NCBI RefSeq assembly: GCF_900683735.1
Contig: NZ_LR215979.1
Coordinates: 2,790,001-2,854,000, forward strand
Direction of reading: 5' to 3'
Source of the DNA: Fusobacterium ulcerans ATCC 49185
GTDB taxonomy: Bacteria > Fusobacteriota > Fusobacteriia > Fusobacteriales > Fusobacteriaceae
DNA length: 64,000 nucleotides
The translations under genes were made by a program, and so were the position numbers. The notes beneath the pieces were generated by a model, which saw only the letters and a list, made by a program, of their open reading frames with translations, ran no database searches and was not told the DNA's origin. Position 1 is the stretch's first letter, and each line of letters starts with the position of its first letter. Shown here in pieces: positions 16,491 through 29,106 of the stretch.

Positions 16491-18275
16491 TTATAGTTTT
16501 ACAATTGCACCGAATTTACAAGTTTCATAACAAGCTCCACATTTTATACAGATTTCATTATTTATCTCATGTCTATGCTTTACTGTACCTGTAATAGCAT
16601 CTATTGGACACACTCTAGCACAAGCTGTACATCCAATACATTTATCTGTAATAGAATATGTTATAAGTTTTTGACATGCACCAGCAGCACATCTCTTATC
16701 TACTACATGCTCAACATATTCATCATAGAATTGAGCTAATGTAGAAAGAACTGGGTTAGCAGATGTTTGTCCCAATCCACATAGAGAAGTTGCTTTAATT
16801 CCTTCTGATAACTCCTGCAGAAGATGAAGATCTTCCAATGTCCCTCTTCCTTGAGTTATTTTATCAAGCATCTCATAAAGTCTTGTATTTCCGACTCTGC
16901 AAGGTGTACATTTTCCACAAGATTCATCAAGAGTAAATTCCAAGAAGAATTTTGCAATGGCAACCATACAGTCATCCTCATCCATTACTACCATTCCTCC
17001 AGATCCCATGATAGAACCTTTTTTACTTAAAGTATCAAAATCTATTGGAGTATCAAGATCTTTCTCAGTCAGACATCCACCAGATGGTCCTCCTGTTTGT
17101 ACTGCCTTGAATTTCTTATTATCTTTAATTCCTCCACCTATTTCAAATATTATTTCTCTTAAACTTATTCCCATAGGAACTTCAACAAGTCCTACATTAT
17201 TAATTTTTCCTGCTAAAGCAAATACTTTTGTTCCTGGAGATTTTTCAGTTCCAACTTCTCTGAACCATTCCTTCCCATGTAAAAGTATTCCTGGTACATT
17301 TACTAGAGTTTCTACATTATTTACAACTGTAGGTTTATTCCAGAATCCTTTTTCTGCTGGATATGGTGGTTTAGAAGTAGGTTCTCCTCTTCTTCCTTCC
17401 ATTGAATGGATAAGAGCTGTTTCTTCTCCACATACAAATGCTCCTGCTCCAAATTTCAATTCAATATCAAATTCAAAATCGCTTCCCAGTATATTTTTTC
17501 CTAGGAATCCATTTTTTCTCGCTGCTTCAATAGCAACTGATAATCGGTGAATAGCCAAAGGATACTCAGCTCTGATATATACCAAACCTTTTGTAGCTCC
17601 AATAGCATATCCTGCTATCATCATCCCTTCTATTACTGAATGGGGGTCTCCTTCCAGTATAGATCTATCCATAAATGCTCCTGGGTCTCCTTCATCAGCA
17701 TTACATACAATATATTTTTGTTCATCTTCTATATTAGAGGCAATCTCCCATTTAATACCAGTAAGGAATCCTCCTCCACCTCTTCCTCTAAGTCCAGAAG
17801 CAAATATTTCTTTTATTACATCTCTGTTGCTCATAGTTTTTAAAACTTTTTCAATTCCTTTATATCCATCATTTTTCAAAAAATCATCTATATTTTCAGG
17901 GTCAATAACTCCACAATTTTTAAGAGCTCTTCTTTCTTGTTTTTGATAAAATTCCATATCTTTAGAATCATGAATACGTTCTTCTGTTTTAGGATCTATA
18001 TAAAGTAATCTTTCTATTTTTTCCCCATTTACTATATCAACTTTAATTATTTCTTCTGCATCTTCTGGTTTTACTTCAATATAAAAAGTATTTTCAGGTA
18101 CTATTTTAACTATTGGCCCTTTTTCACAAAAACCAAAACATCCAGTAAGTACTACTTCTATATCTTTCACATTGTATTCAGCTATATATTTTTCTAAATT
18201 TTTCTTTATCTCATCACTTTTAGACGATAAGCAACCTGTTCCACCACATATTAAAATTTTCTTATTGCAGTTCAT
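16491..18275 (-). CDS. hydB: Hydrogenase NADH-binding subunit HydB (NuoF-like)
   Basis: 594 residues from an ATG with AGGAGG five bases upstream; a longer frame overlapping hydC has no site. The domains are an N-terminal thioredoxin-like 2Fe-2S (CGGTGCLSS, GCFGFCEKGP) and a NuoF core with FMN/NADH motifs GLRGRGGGGFLTG, NADEGDPGAFMDR and GAGAFVCGEETAL. A [4Fe-4S] site (ESCGKCTPCRVG, TSLCGLG) and a C-terminal two-cluster ferredoxin (CIGCTACARVCP, CIKCGACYETC) follow. It accepts electrons from NADH and passes them to HydA. The tail ferredoxin is typical of HydB and absent from plain NuoF. Confidence 0.95.
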   Translation of the reverse strand: MNCNKKILICGGTGCLSSKSDEIKKNLEKYIAEYNVKDIEVVLTGCFGFCEKGPIVKIVPENTFYIEVKPEDAEEIIKVDIVNGEKIERLLYIDPKTEERIHDSKDMEFYQKQERRALKNCGVIDPENIDDFLKNDGYKGIEKVLKTMSNRDVIKEIFASGLRGRGGGGFLTGIKWEIASNIEDEQKYIVCNADEGDPGAFMDRSILEGDPHSVIEGMMIAGYAIGATKGLVYIRAEYPLAIHRLSVAIEAARKNGFLGKNILGSDFEFDIELKFGAGAFVCGEETALIHSMEGRRGEPTSKPPYPAEKGFWNKPTVVNNVETLVNVPGILLHGKEWFREVGTEKSPGTKVFALAGKINNVGLVEVPMGISLREIIFEIGGGIKDNKKFKAVQTGGPSGGCLTEKDLDTPIDFDTLSKKGSIMGSGGMVVMDEDDCMVAIAKFFLEFTLDESCGKCTPCRVGNTRLYEMLDKITQGRGTLEDLHLLQELSEGIKATSLCGLGQTSANPVLSTLAQFYDEYVEHVVDKRCAAGACQKLITYSITDKCIGCTACARVCPIDAITGTVKHRHEINNEICIKCGACYETCKFGAIVKL

Positions 18276-18312
18276 TAGTCCCTCCTGAATAATTACTTGT
18301 ATTTCACCAAAT

Positions 18313-18807
18313 TTAAGCGTTCTCTTGTCTTTCCTTTTCCATATATCCTTCAATTAGTTTTTTTATGTCAGTCGGTTTTACCTTTCCATGAACTTCCTTC
18401 CCAACGATAACTACTGGTGCCAATCCGCATGCCCCAACACATCTTAAGCAATCAAGAGAGAAAAGTCCATCTTTTGTAACTCCTCCCACCTCTATGTCAA
18501 GTTCTTTCTCAAGACTTTCCAGAACTTTTCCTGCTCCTCTAACATAGCATGCTGTTCCTGTACAAACAGATATTTGATATTTTCCTTTTGGTTCCATAGA
18601 GAAGAAGTTATAGAAACTTACTACCCCATATACTTTTGCTACTGGAACTTCCAGTTCCTCAGCTATAAACTCTTGAACTTCTGCTGGAATATATCCGAAA
18701 ATTTCTTGAGCTTTATGCAAAACTATAATAAGAGAACTTTTTTTATCCTCGAATGTTGATATATAACTCTTTAGTTCTTTAAACCCAATATTATCTTTAC
18801 ATATCAT
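18313..18807 (-). CDS. hydC: Hydrogenase subunit HydC (NuoE-like 2Fe-2S)
   Basis: 164 residues. The thioredoxin-fold 2Fe-2S subunit has ligands in CTGTAC and CLRCVGAC. The N-terminal helical part contains LIIVLHKAQEIFGYIP and VAKVYGVVSFYNFF. The ATG chosen has AGGAGGGG six bases upstream; a more distal in-frame ATG lies inside that ribosome site. It is the first gene of the hyd operon, 37 bases before hydB. It forms the complex with HydA and HydB in the cytoplasm. Confidence 0.93.
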   Translation of the reverse strand: MICKDNIGFKELKSYISTFEDKKSSLIIVLHKAQEIFGYIPAEVQEFIAEELEVPVAKVYGVVSFYNFFSMEPKGKYQISVCTGTACYVRGAGKVLESLEKELDIEVGGVTKDGLFSLDCLRCVGACGLAPVVIVGKEVHGKVKPTDIKKLIEGYMEKERQENA

Positions 18808-18855
18808 TTTTTGACCCCTCCTCATTTAATTATGTAAGATTTTAATTCTATTTAT

Positions 18856-18861
18856 ATTATA
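18856..18861 (-). promoter_or_regulatory. Candidate hyd operon -10 box
   Basis: A perfect TATAAT on the minus strand lies about 50 bases before hydC, but no convincing -35 is at 17 bases. The rest of 18862-19001 is A/T-rich and shows no gene. Confidence 0.3.
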
Positions 18862-19001
18862 ATAACATAGAAACTATCAAAACTAAATACTTTTTTTAGC
18901 TGTGAACAATACAAATTTTTAATGTTTGAAGAATTCAAATATCTCTATTAATATCATTCTTCTTATCTCCTTTCAAGAATGGAAAACAGTTTTCAAAAAA
19001 T

Positions 19002-19035
19002 AAAAAAATCCCAATAAAATGGAATTCTTTTTTTC
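19002..19035 (-). terminator. rRNA operon terminator
   Basis: On the minus strand an A-rich stem ending AATTCC pairs with GGGATT across an 8-base loop and runs into a U-tract, about 95 bases after the last 5S gene. Confidence 0.6.
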
Positions 19036-19129
19036 ATTTATTGATCAAATTTTTCAATTTTTTACATATTTCTTTAATAAGCATATCATATAAGAATGAT
19101 TTCTATTCTTTATATATATAAAGAAAAAA

Positions 19130-19248
19130 GCTTAGCGAATTCCTATCCTCCCAGGAGGCTTCCCTCCAAGTACTTTCAGCGTTTATGGGCTTAACTTCTG
19201 GGTTCGGAATGGGACCAGGTGTACCTCCATAGCTATCTTCACTAAGCA
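19130..19248 (-). rRNA. rrf: 5S ribosomal RNA, distal copy
   Basis: About 119 bases with complementary ends (TGCTTAG.../...CTAAGC) and the conserved core CCATTCCGAACCCAGAAGTT. It lies 31 bases downstream of another 5S gene. The copies differ mostly in the terminal stem (TTAGTGAAGA against TTGGTAAGAA) and at a few loop positions. Confidence 0.93.
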
Positions 19249-19279
19249 TATATATAAATTATTTATTTTCAGTTAAAAA

Positions 19280-19397
19280 GCTTGGCAAGTTCCTATCCTC
19301 CCAGGAGGCTTCCCTCCAAGTACTTTCAGCGTTTACGGGCTTAACTTCTGGGTTCGGAATGGGACCAGGTGTACCCCCGCAGCTATTCTTACCAAGC
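19280..19397 (-). rRNA. rrf: 5S ribosomal RNA, proximal copy
   Basis: About 118 bases; the terminal stem AGCTTGG/CCAAGCT and the same conserved core as the distal copy. It follows the 23S gene after a processing-stem sequence. Ends are set from the pairing of the terminal helix. Confidence 0.93.
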
Positions 19398-19419
19398 TGT
19401 GTCTTTATTTTTTCTAATA

Positions 19420-19441
19420 GACACTTGAAACTATATAGTAG
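19420..19441 (-). other. 23S processing stem, 3' arm
   Basis: This 22-base arm is nearly complementary to 22450-22472 on the other side of the 23S gene (core AAACTATATAGTAG), with one wobble and one mismatch. Such a long helix is the usual RNase III substrate that frees 23S precursor RNA. Confidence 0.75.
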
Positions 19442-19469
19442 CATACGCTTTCGCGCTTTCAATCTTTAG

Positions 19470-22378
<2,909 letters not shown>

Positions 22379-22449
22379 ATTTTGTTTTTGTTTAATTTGA
22401 TTGACAGCTAACTCTGTTTATATAAACAAGAGTTAAAATTGTATTTTAT

Positions 22450-22472
22450 CTACTATATAGTTTCCAATGTCC
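22450..22472 (-). other. 23S processing stem, 5' arm
   Basis: This is the partner of 19420-19441 and together they bracket the 23S gene. The 16S-23S spacer (22379-22544) is short and holds no tRNA gene. Confidence 0.75.
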
Positions 22473-22507
22473 ATTTGATAAGTTATCCAGCGCTTAATAC
22501 GCTGCAA

Positions 22508-22537
22508 GAACATTATCAATAGAATAGAGAAAGAGAA
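22508..22537 (-). other. 16S processing stem, 3' arm
   Basis: On the minus strand this pyrimidine-rich stretch pairs with the leader at 24121-24147 (core AGAATAGAGA), forming the helix that brackets 16S for RNase III cleavage. Confidence 0.7.
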
Positions 22538-22544
22538 ATGATCT

Positions 22545-24057
<1,513 letters not shown>

Positions 24058-24120
24058 AATCTATTTACTCAGTTTTTTAACTGATTGTTTACACCTATTT
24101 ATTGTTTGTTGATTTTTTCT

Positions 24121-24147
24121 TCTCTCTCTATTCTGTTGTTAATGTCC
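24121..24147 (-). other. 16S processing stem, 5' arm
   Basis: On the minus strand this leader segment reads GGACATTAACAACAGAATAG and then GAGAGA. It is largely complementary to 22508-22537 beyond the 16S 3' end. Confidence 0.7.
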
Positions 24148-24195
24148 TTTTTTATTGTTTTTCTTTTCTGTCCCCTTTTCTCGTGGACAAGGATT

Positions 24196-24224
24196 ATAAT
24201 ACCATAATTAATACTTCTCGTCAA
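24196..24224 (-). promoter_or_regulatory. rRNA operon promoter
   Basis: Minus strand: TTGACG (24219-24224), exactly 17 bases, TATTAT (24196-24201) with TG in the extended -10 position. The A/T-only stretch 24225-24265 upstream resembles an UP element. It is about 140 bases before 16S. Confidence 0.85.
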
Positions 24225-24279
24225 CAATTTTTTTAAAATATTTTAAAAATATTTTTTCTGCATTAAAAATCCCTTTATT

Positions 24280-24951
24280 TTATTGAGCTCTCAATCTATC
24301 TATATCAATTATTTTATACTTTCCCTTCTCAATTTTTTCTAAAATATTTTCTTCTAAAAAATTTTTTATTACTCTAGAAAGAGATGGACGACTTACATCA
24401 AAATATTCTGCTAAATCTTTTACAGATATTTTCATTTGGAAAAAACCATTTTTTTGATTTTCTAAAATATATTGGCTGAATTTTTCTCCAATAGTTTTAT
24501 TAGTAAAATTATTCCAAAGGTGATTAGATAGGAACTGTGCTTTACAACTTATTCCATCTAAAAATTTTTTTAATAATCTATCATCTTTTTTCAACAATTG
24601 TATAAGTTCATTTTTTTCTATATAAAATATAGATGTAGGAGTAGTTGCATTTAGATCTACAGGAAATCTATTTTTATCTCCAAAGATAAATGCTGTAGCT
24701 AAAAGAGAAAAACTTTCTATCTCTTCTATTCTTTTTACTTCTCCACTTTCTTTTAGCATCTCTGTAGCAGCCTTTCCTTCTAAATTAATATACAATCCTT
24801 TTACCTCATCTCCTCTGAATGCTATATTTTCATCCTGAGAGTACTTTTTAATTTCATATTTTATTCCATTAAAATATTTTTCTATATCTTTTTCTTCTAT
24901 ATCACAAAATAATTCTGTATTTTTTAATTTTTTTATTATATTTAAATCCAT
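24280..24951 (-). CDS. Crp/Fnr-family transcriptional regulator
   Basis: 223 residues from an ATG with AGGAGG five bases upstream. A cyclic-nucleotide-binding fold fills residues 5-120 (NIAFRGDEVKGLYINLEGKAA). A Crp-type winged helix is C-terminal (VKDLAEYFDVSRPSLSRVIKNF). There is no N-terminal cysteine cluster, so it is not an oxygen-sensing Fnr, and the classic cAMP phosphate-binding residues are not evident. It resembles the many anaerobe regulators that sense nitrosative stress, heme or unknown effectors. It stands alone upstream of the rRNA operon. Confidence 0.85.
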   Translation of the reverse strand: MDLNIIKKLKNTELFCDIEEKDIEKYFNGIKYEIKKYSQDENIAFRGDEVKGLYINLEGKAATEMLKESGEVKRIEEIESFSLLATAFIFGDKNRFPVDLNATTPTSIFYIEKNELIQLLKKDDRLLKKFLDGISCKAQFLSNHLWNNFTNKTIGEKFSQYILENQKNGFFQMKISVKDLAEYFDVSRPSLSRVIKNFLEENILEKIEKGKYKIIDIDRLRAQ

Positions 24952-25069
24952 TATGCCTCCTATCATCTATACATACTTATTATTTTTATCTTATCATATT
25001 TAAACTTGAAAACATTATATTTCTCTGTTAAAATTACTACATCAAATAAATTAATTATAGGGAGATATT

Positions 25070-25423
25070 ATGAAAAAAATTGTTATTGTCTGTCCTTCGT
25101 GTCAGAAAAAAATGAAGATATCAGATAAAACAGCTAAATATAAATGTCCACATTGTGGAAATATATACAAATACACTTTTGATAAAAAAATCATCCATGA
25201 TGTTAAAGATGTAGCTGTTGGTTTTGTTACTACTTTAAAAGATATTAAGTACAATGTAGTCAAAAAATACAATGACACAAAAGCAACTTATAAATATATG
25301 AGTCAGCTTAAGAAAAATATGAAAAATGATCCTAATTGGTCAAATTACAGAAAACAGCAAGAAGAAATGAAAGATGTAACTCCTAAAAGATCATTTAAAG
25401 ATCTTTTCAAAAAGAAAAAATAA
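25070..25423 (+). CDS. Small zinc-ribbon protein of unknown function
   Basis: 117 residues. An N-terminal ribbon CPSCQKKMKIS...CPHCG resembles MJ0042-type zinc fingers (two CxxC pairs). After it comes a highly basic, helical tail rich in Lys, Tyr and Asn ending FKDLFKKKK, with pI clearly high. There is no signal peptide or membrane segment. The basic tail suggests nucleic-acid or membrane-surface contact, but nothing in the sequence proves it. It is a single-gene unit ending at a terminator. Confidence 0.75.
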   Translation: MKKIVIVCPSCQKKMKISDKTAKYKCPHCGNIYKYTFDKKIIHDVKDVAVGFVTTLKDIKYNVVKKYNDTKATYKYMSQLKKNMKNDPNWSNYRKQQEEMKDVTPKRSFKDLFKKKK

Positions 25424-25436
25424 TAATAAAAAACAG

Positions 25437-25496
25437 GCTGATCTCTAAAGTTTGAATAATTTTATTCTCACTTTGTAAGATCAGTCTTTTTTATTT
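25437..25496. terminator. Bidirectional terminator
   Basis: GGCTGATCT (25437-25445) pairs with AGATCAGTC (25478-25486) with one wobble. It has A-rich and T-rich flanks and lies between the convergent zinc-ribbon gene and the broken kinase gene. Confidence 0.75.
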
Positions 25497-26424
25497 TTCA
25501 ACTAAAAAATCTATTTCTTTTTCTATCAATTCTTTTATATCATTATTTTTTTTAGGGGCTTCTTCTTCTCTGCTCAACATTTCCATCAAACTTACAATAT
25601 TACACAAAGTTCCTATCTCTATCCAATTTTTATCAAGTTGAATCTTTATATTTTCATTATATCTTTTACAAAATATTTCTCTATCTTTTTTTGTAAAAAA
25701 ATTTTCATATCTAAAAAATAACCCAATATCAAAATATCTGTTTCCATATCCTAAATATTCCCAATCTGTAATATATATTTTTTCATCTTTATCTATTATA
25801 AAGATTAGAAGTTTTAAAATCACAATGAATGAGGAAATTCTCTCTTTTTTTATCTATCTCTTTTTTATATTTTATTGTTACTGTATTTAACCTTTTCATT
25901 AAATCCATTCCCATTCTCTTTTTAAGAATAGGATTTTTTATTAATAATTCAAAGCATTCTTTTAAATTTGGAACTGAATTTATTTCCTGCTGATTTAAGG
26001 TTTTTATATTATGTAGTTCAGATAAAATAAAGGCTGTATCCTTCAACAATTTTTCAGAAAAACTGTTATTTTTCTCTAAATATTCATCTCCAGATATAGA
26101 ATCTACATATTCATATATTATTATCCTTTTTTCCTTATTTTTTATTAATTGATTAAAAGCTAAAACAAGTTTTGGTACTGAAATTTTTTCTTTTAATATT
26201 TCAAAGGCAACTTCTTCATTCTTACTTAAATTTTTATCAGCACATATTCTTAAAAAAAATTTTCTTTGTAAAGTATTAACCCTATAGTTAGTGTTCCTTT
26301 GCCCTCTAGATATTAATTTATAATCAACTATCTTTATACTATTATTCACTTTTCTCATAATATTTATTATTTCTTCTATATTTAGTTTTTCTATTTCTAT
26401 AAATCTTTCCCATTTATTCTCCAT
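25491..26424 (-). pseudogene. Choline/ethanolamine kinase-like phosphotransferase, split by a frameshift
   Basis: Two frames together encode one APH/choline-kinase-like protein. The first (26424-25789) carries the N-lobe and the catalytic-loop start LIHCDFKTSNL. The second continues with IIDKDEKIYITDWEYLGYGN, where ITDWEY is the metal-binding DWE motif. The frame breaks at about 25808-25812, in AATCTTTATAATAGAT; removing one T restores a continuous reading frame through HCDFKTSNL into the IDKDEK segment. LicA-type kinases phosphorylate choline for surface decoration. Either this strain has lost the enzyme or the base is a sequencing error. The gene ends three bases before the MATE gene that precedes it in the operon. 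Confidence 0.82.
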
Positions 26425-26427
26425 ATC

Positions 26428-27795
26428 TTATCCTATTGCTCTTCTTTTCAAAAGTTTAGGAAATCTTATACTAAATACTGTAGCGGTTATTGAAGCTGCC
26501 AGTATCCCTGCCACTGGTTCTGCCAAGAATACTGCAAATACTTTATTTTCAAAGAACAATGGAAATATTAAAGCAAATGGCACTAAAAGTATTATTTTTT
26601 TCAGTAATGAAAGTATAAGAGAAACTTTCGCTTCTCCCAAAGCAACAAATGTCTGCTGACATGGTACCTGAACTCCCATCATAAAAAGTCCTGCTCCATA
26701 TATATTCAATGCCCATACAGTAAATTTTATAAGTTCCTGATCTTCTGTAAACATAGTTACAAACATGGCTGGGAATAAAATTTCTATAAGCCATGCTACA
26801 GCACAATATCCCATACTCATAAACAGAAGTATTTTGTATGCTTTTTTTACTCTGTCTATATTTCTAGCTCCATAGTTATAGCTTACTATTGGCTGAACTC
26901 CCTGTGCAAGTCCAAAAACTGGCATTTGAAGTACCTGAATAACACTTCCACATATAGTCATAGCTCCTACTCCCAAATCTCCTCCAAACTTTTGAAGTGA
27001 TGAATTAAGCACTACATTTACCACACTATTTGTACTCTGCATTACAAAAGGTGAAAGTCCAAGTCCTATTATAGGGACTATCACTGATTTTTTCATTTTA
27101 AAATATTCTTTCTTTATCTTTATTTTTGTATTTTTTCCTGTTAAAAACTTTGTTACCCATATTGCAGATACAGCTTGTGACACAACAGTTGCAATTGCTG
27201 CTCCTTGTACACCCATTTTAAAATAAAAGATTAAAATCGGATCAAGAACTATATTCAATATTGCTCCTATAAGAACTGTAAGCATACCAGTTCTTGCAAA
27301 TCCTTGAGCAGTTATAAAGCTATTAAGAACTAATGTAGCCTGAACAAAAATTGTTCCACATACATAAATATTAAGATATTTAAGTCCATATATAACTGTT
27401 CTGTCACTTGCACCAAACATCATTAAAAGAGGCTTTTGAAATACTAAAAAGAAAACAGTAAGAATTATTGCCATTACTATCATCCCAGAAAAACAGTTTC
27501 CTAGTATTTCCTCTGCTGAATCATTGTCTTTTTCTCCCATCTTTATAGCAGCCTTTGGTGCTCCCCCCATTCCTAAAAGAGCTCCAAAAGCAGATATAAG
27601 CATTACTATTGGGAATGTTACTCCTACTCCTGTAAGAGCTGCTCCTCCAACTTCTGGTATCCTTCCAATATATATTCTATCTACTATATTGTATAAAGCA
27701 TTTATCAATTGAGCTGTAATCGCTGGGATGGTCAAATTAATTATTAATTTTCCTATGCTATCCTTCCCAAGATCATTTTTTTTCATTTGTTCCAT
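26428..27795 (-). CDS. MATE-family efflux transporter (MepA-like)
   Basis: 455 residues with about twelve membrane segments. The N-terminus GKLIINLTIPAITAQLINALYN and GGAALTGVGVTFPIVMLISAF are characteristic of the DinF/MepA branch of MATE. It is only distantly similar to the MATE protein at 12262-13605. It should export drugs or metabolites at the inner membrane. GGGGGAG precedes the ATG. Upstream is the dCMP deaminase gene (34 bases) and downstream the broken kinase gene, all on one strand. Confidence 0.9.
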   Translation of the reverse strand: MEQMKKNDLGKDSIGKLIINLTIPAITAQLINALYNIVDRIYIGRIPEVGGAALTGVGVTFPIVMLISAFGALLGMGGAPKAAIKMGEKDNDSAEEILGNCFSGMIVMAIILTVFFLVFQKPLLMMFGASDRTVIYGLKYLNIYVCGTIFVQATLVLNSFITAQGFARTGMLTVLIGAILNIVLDPILIFYFKMGVQGAAIATVVSQAVSAIWVTKFLTGKNTKIKIKKEYFKMKKSVIVPIIGLGLSPFVMQSTNSVVNVVLNSSLQKFGGDLGVGAMTICGSVIQVLQMPVFGLAQGVQPIVSYNYGARNIDRVKKAYKILLFMSMGYCAVAWLIEILFPAMFVTMFTEDQELIKFTVWALNIYGAGLFMMGVQVPCQQTFVALGEAKVSLILSLLKKIILLVPFALIFPLFFENKVFAVFLAEPVAGILAASITATVFSIRFPKLLKRRAIG

Positions 27796-27829
27796 TTGTT
27801 CTCCCCCATTTTGGTTCTTTATATTATTT

Positions 27830-28321
27830 TTAGTAATCTGAAGATTTAAATGATAATTCCAGCTTTTCTAATTTTGATTCAAGTTTTCTGTATTTCACCC
27901 CTGCTGCATCCAACATTCTTTTTGATGCCATATCAGATTTTGTTCCACAATATTTATCTGAAAGATAAACAAGTTCTTTTATTCCACTTTGTATAATTGC
28001 TTTACTGCATTCGTGACAAGGGAAAAGTGCTACATACAGTGTGCAATTTTTCAATGTTTTTGTACTGTTCAATATTGCATTTAATTCTGCATGACATACA
28101 AAAGGATACTTTGTATCAAGAAACTCCCCCTCTCTCTCCCAAGGAAATTCATCATCACTACATCCTTTAGGAAGCCCATTATATCCTACACCAATTATTC
28201 TCCTCTCTTCATTCACAATACAAGCTCCAACTTGAGTATTAGGGTCTTTACTCCTTTTTGCTGAAAGAAGAGCTACTCCCATAAAATATTCATCCCATTC
28301 TATATAATCTTCTCTCTTCAT
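27830..28321 (-). CDS. Deoxycytidylate (dCMP) deaminase family protein
   Basis: 163 residues; the ATG has AAGGAGA before it, and a start 39 bases upstream has no site. The zinc-dependent deaminase motifs are HAELNAIL (His ligand and Glu) and LFPCHECSKAI (two Cys ligands). The N-terminal ALLSAKRSKDPNTQVGACIV and VGYNGLPKGCSDDEFPW match ComEB/dCMP deaminases. The enzyme converts dCMP to dUMP for thymidylate synthesis in the cytoplasm. Confidence 0.92.
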   Translation of the reverse strand: MKREDYIEWDEYFMGVALLSAKRSKDPNTQVGACIVNEERRIIGVGYNGLPKGCSDDEFPWEREGEFLDTKYPFVCHAELNAILNSTKTLKNCTLYVALFPCHECSKAIIQSGIKELVYLSDKYCGTKSDMASKRMLDAAGVKYRKLESKLEKLELSFKSSDY

Positions 28322-28456
28322 AATCTTCTCCTTAAAAATATTTTTTATCATATATACCAATATATCACAACTGTCTTAATTTTTTCAAAATTTTATTTGT
28401 TATATCTGAAAATTTAAAGTAAAATAACCTATAAGTACATTACTAGGAGGCTATTT

Positions 28457-28951
28457 ATGAAAAAAATAATATTTTTATTTCTATGTTTATACAGTCTGGC
28501 TTTTGGAATTATTGATTTTAATGAAGTAAATTGGGGTGACAGCAAGAGCAATCTTGATCTTATATTCCCTAAATTAAGAGAAGAACCCTCTCTCTATCCA
28601 GATATGAAGATATACACTTTTGAAAAACCAAATGATAATGTCAGCAAGTATACTTTCTATTTTACTAATGGAAGACTTTTTAAAATAGAAGTCCTTTTTA
28701 ATAAAGAAAATGTTGGCAGAAATGAAATAAAACAAATATATGATGATCTTGTACAAAAAATGGGAAAACCTATTTCAAAAAATCCTATTGATCAAAAATT
28801 TAATGGACTTAACTTAAGAGGTAATTCATTAAAATTTGTCCCTAATATTTCTACTTCAGTTTATTACAAAGGTGTTGACACTGTAGATGATCTTGGAAAA
28901 ATGATAGATTCCAATCTGATTATTGAATATGTAGATGCTACAAAAGAATAA
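28457..28951 (+). CDS. Exported protein of unknown function
   Basis: 164 residues with a clear signal peptide (about 1-17, MKKIIFLFLCLYSLAFG). The mature part starts with IDFNEVNWGDSKSNL, a beginning shared by small periplasmic proteins that carry a NWG(D/S)S-type motif. It then alternates short strands with KYTFYFTNGRLFKIEVLF. There are no cysteines in the mature part and no lipobox. I do not recognise a family with a known function. GGAGG lies before the ATG, the gene is alone and it ends at a strong terminator. Confidence 0.75.
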   Translation: MKKIIFLFLCLYSLAFGIIDFNEVNWGDSKSNLDLIFPKLREEPSLYPDMKIYTFEKPNDNVSKYTFYFTNGRLFKIEVLFNKENVGRNEIKQIYDDLVQKMGKPISKNPIDQKFNGLNLRGNSLKFVPNISTSVYYKGVDTVDDLGKMIDSNLIIEYVDATKE

Positions 28952-28955
28952 AATC

Positions 28956-29000
28956 AAAAAGCTGACTGAAAATTATAATATTCTCTAGTCAGCTTTTTTT
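28956..29000 (+). terminator. Intrinsic terminator
   Basis: AAAAAGCTGACT (28956-28967) pairs with AGTCAGCTTTTT (28987-28998), followed by T residues. Confidence 0.85.
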
Positions 29001-29106
29001 ATTAAATTCTTTACATTATTTTTATAGTTAAAGAAAAATTTCTATACTTTTAAATATTGTACAACTGCTACAACAAAACTTTTCCATTCTATCATCTTTT
29101 AAAATA

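Noticed and set aside
16957-17550. 197-codon frame opposite hydB
   Set aside because: It is antisense to strongly conserved NuoF motifs and has no start signal; codon pattern is a mirror of hydB.
22379-22544. tRNA gene in the 16S-23S spacer
   Set aside because: The spacer is short and shows no cloverleaf or CCA-like end; only processing-stem sequences are present.
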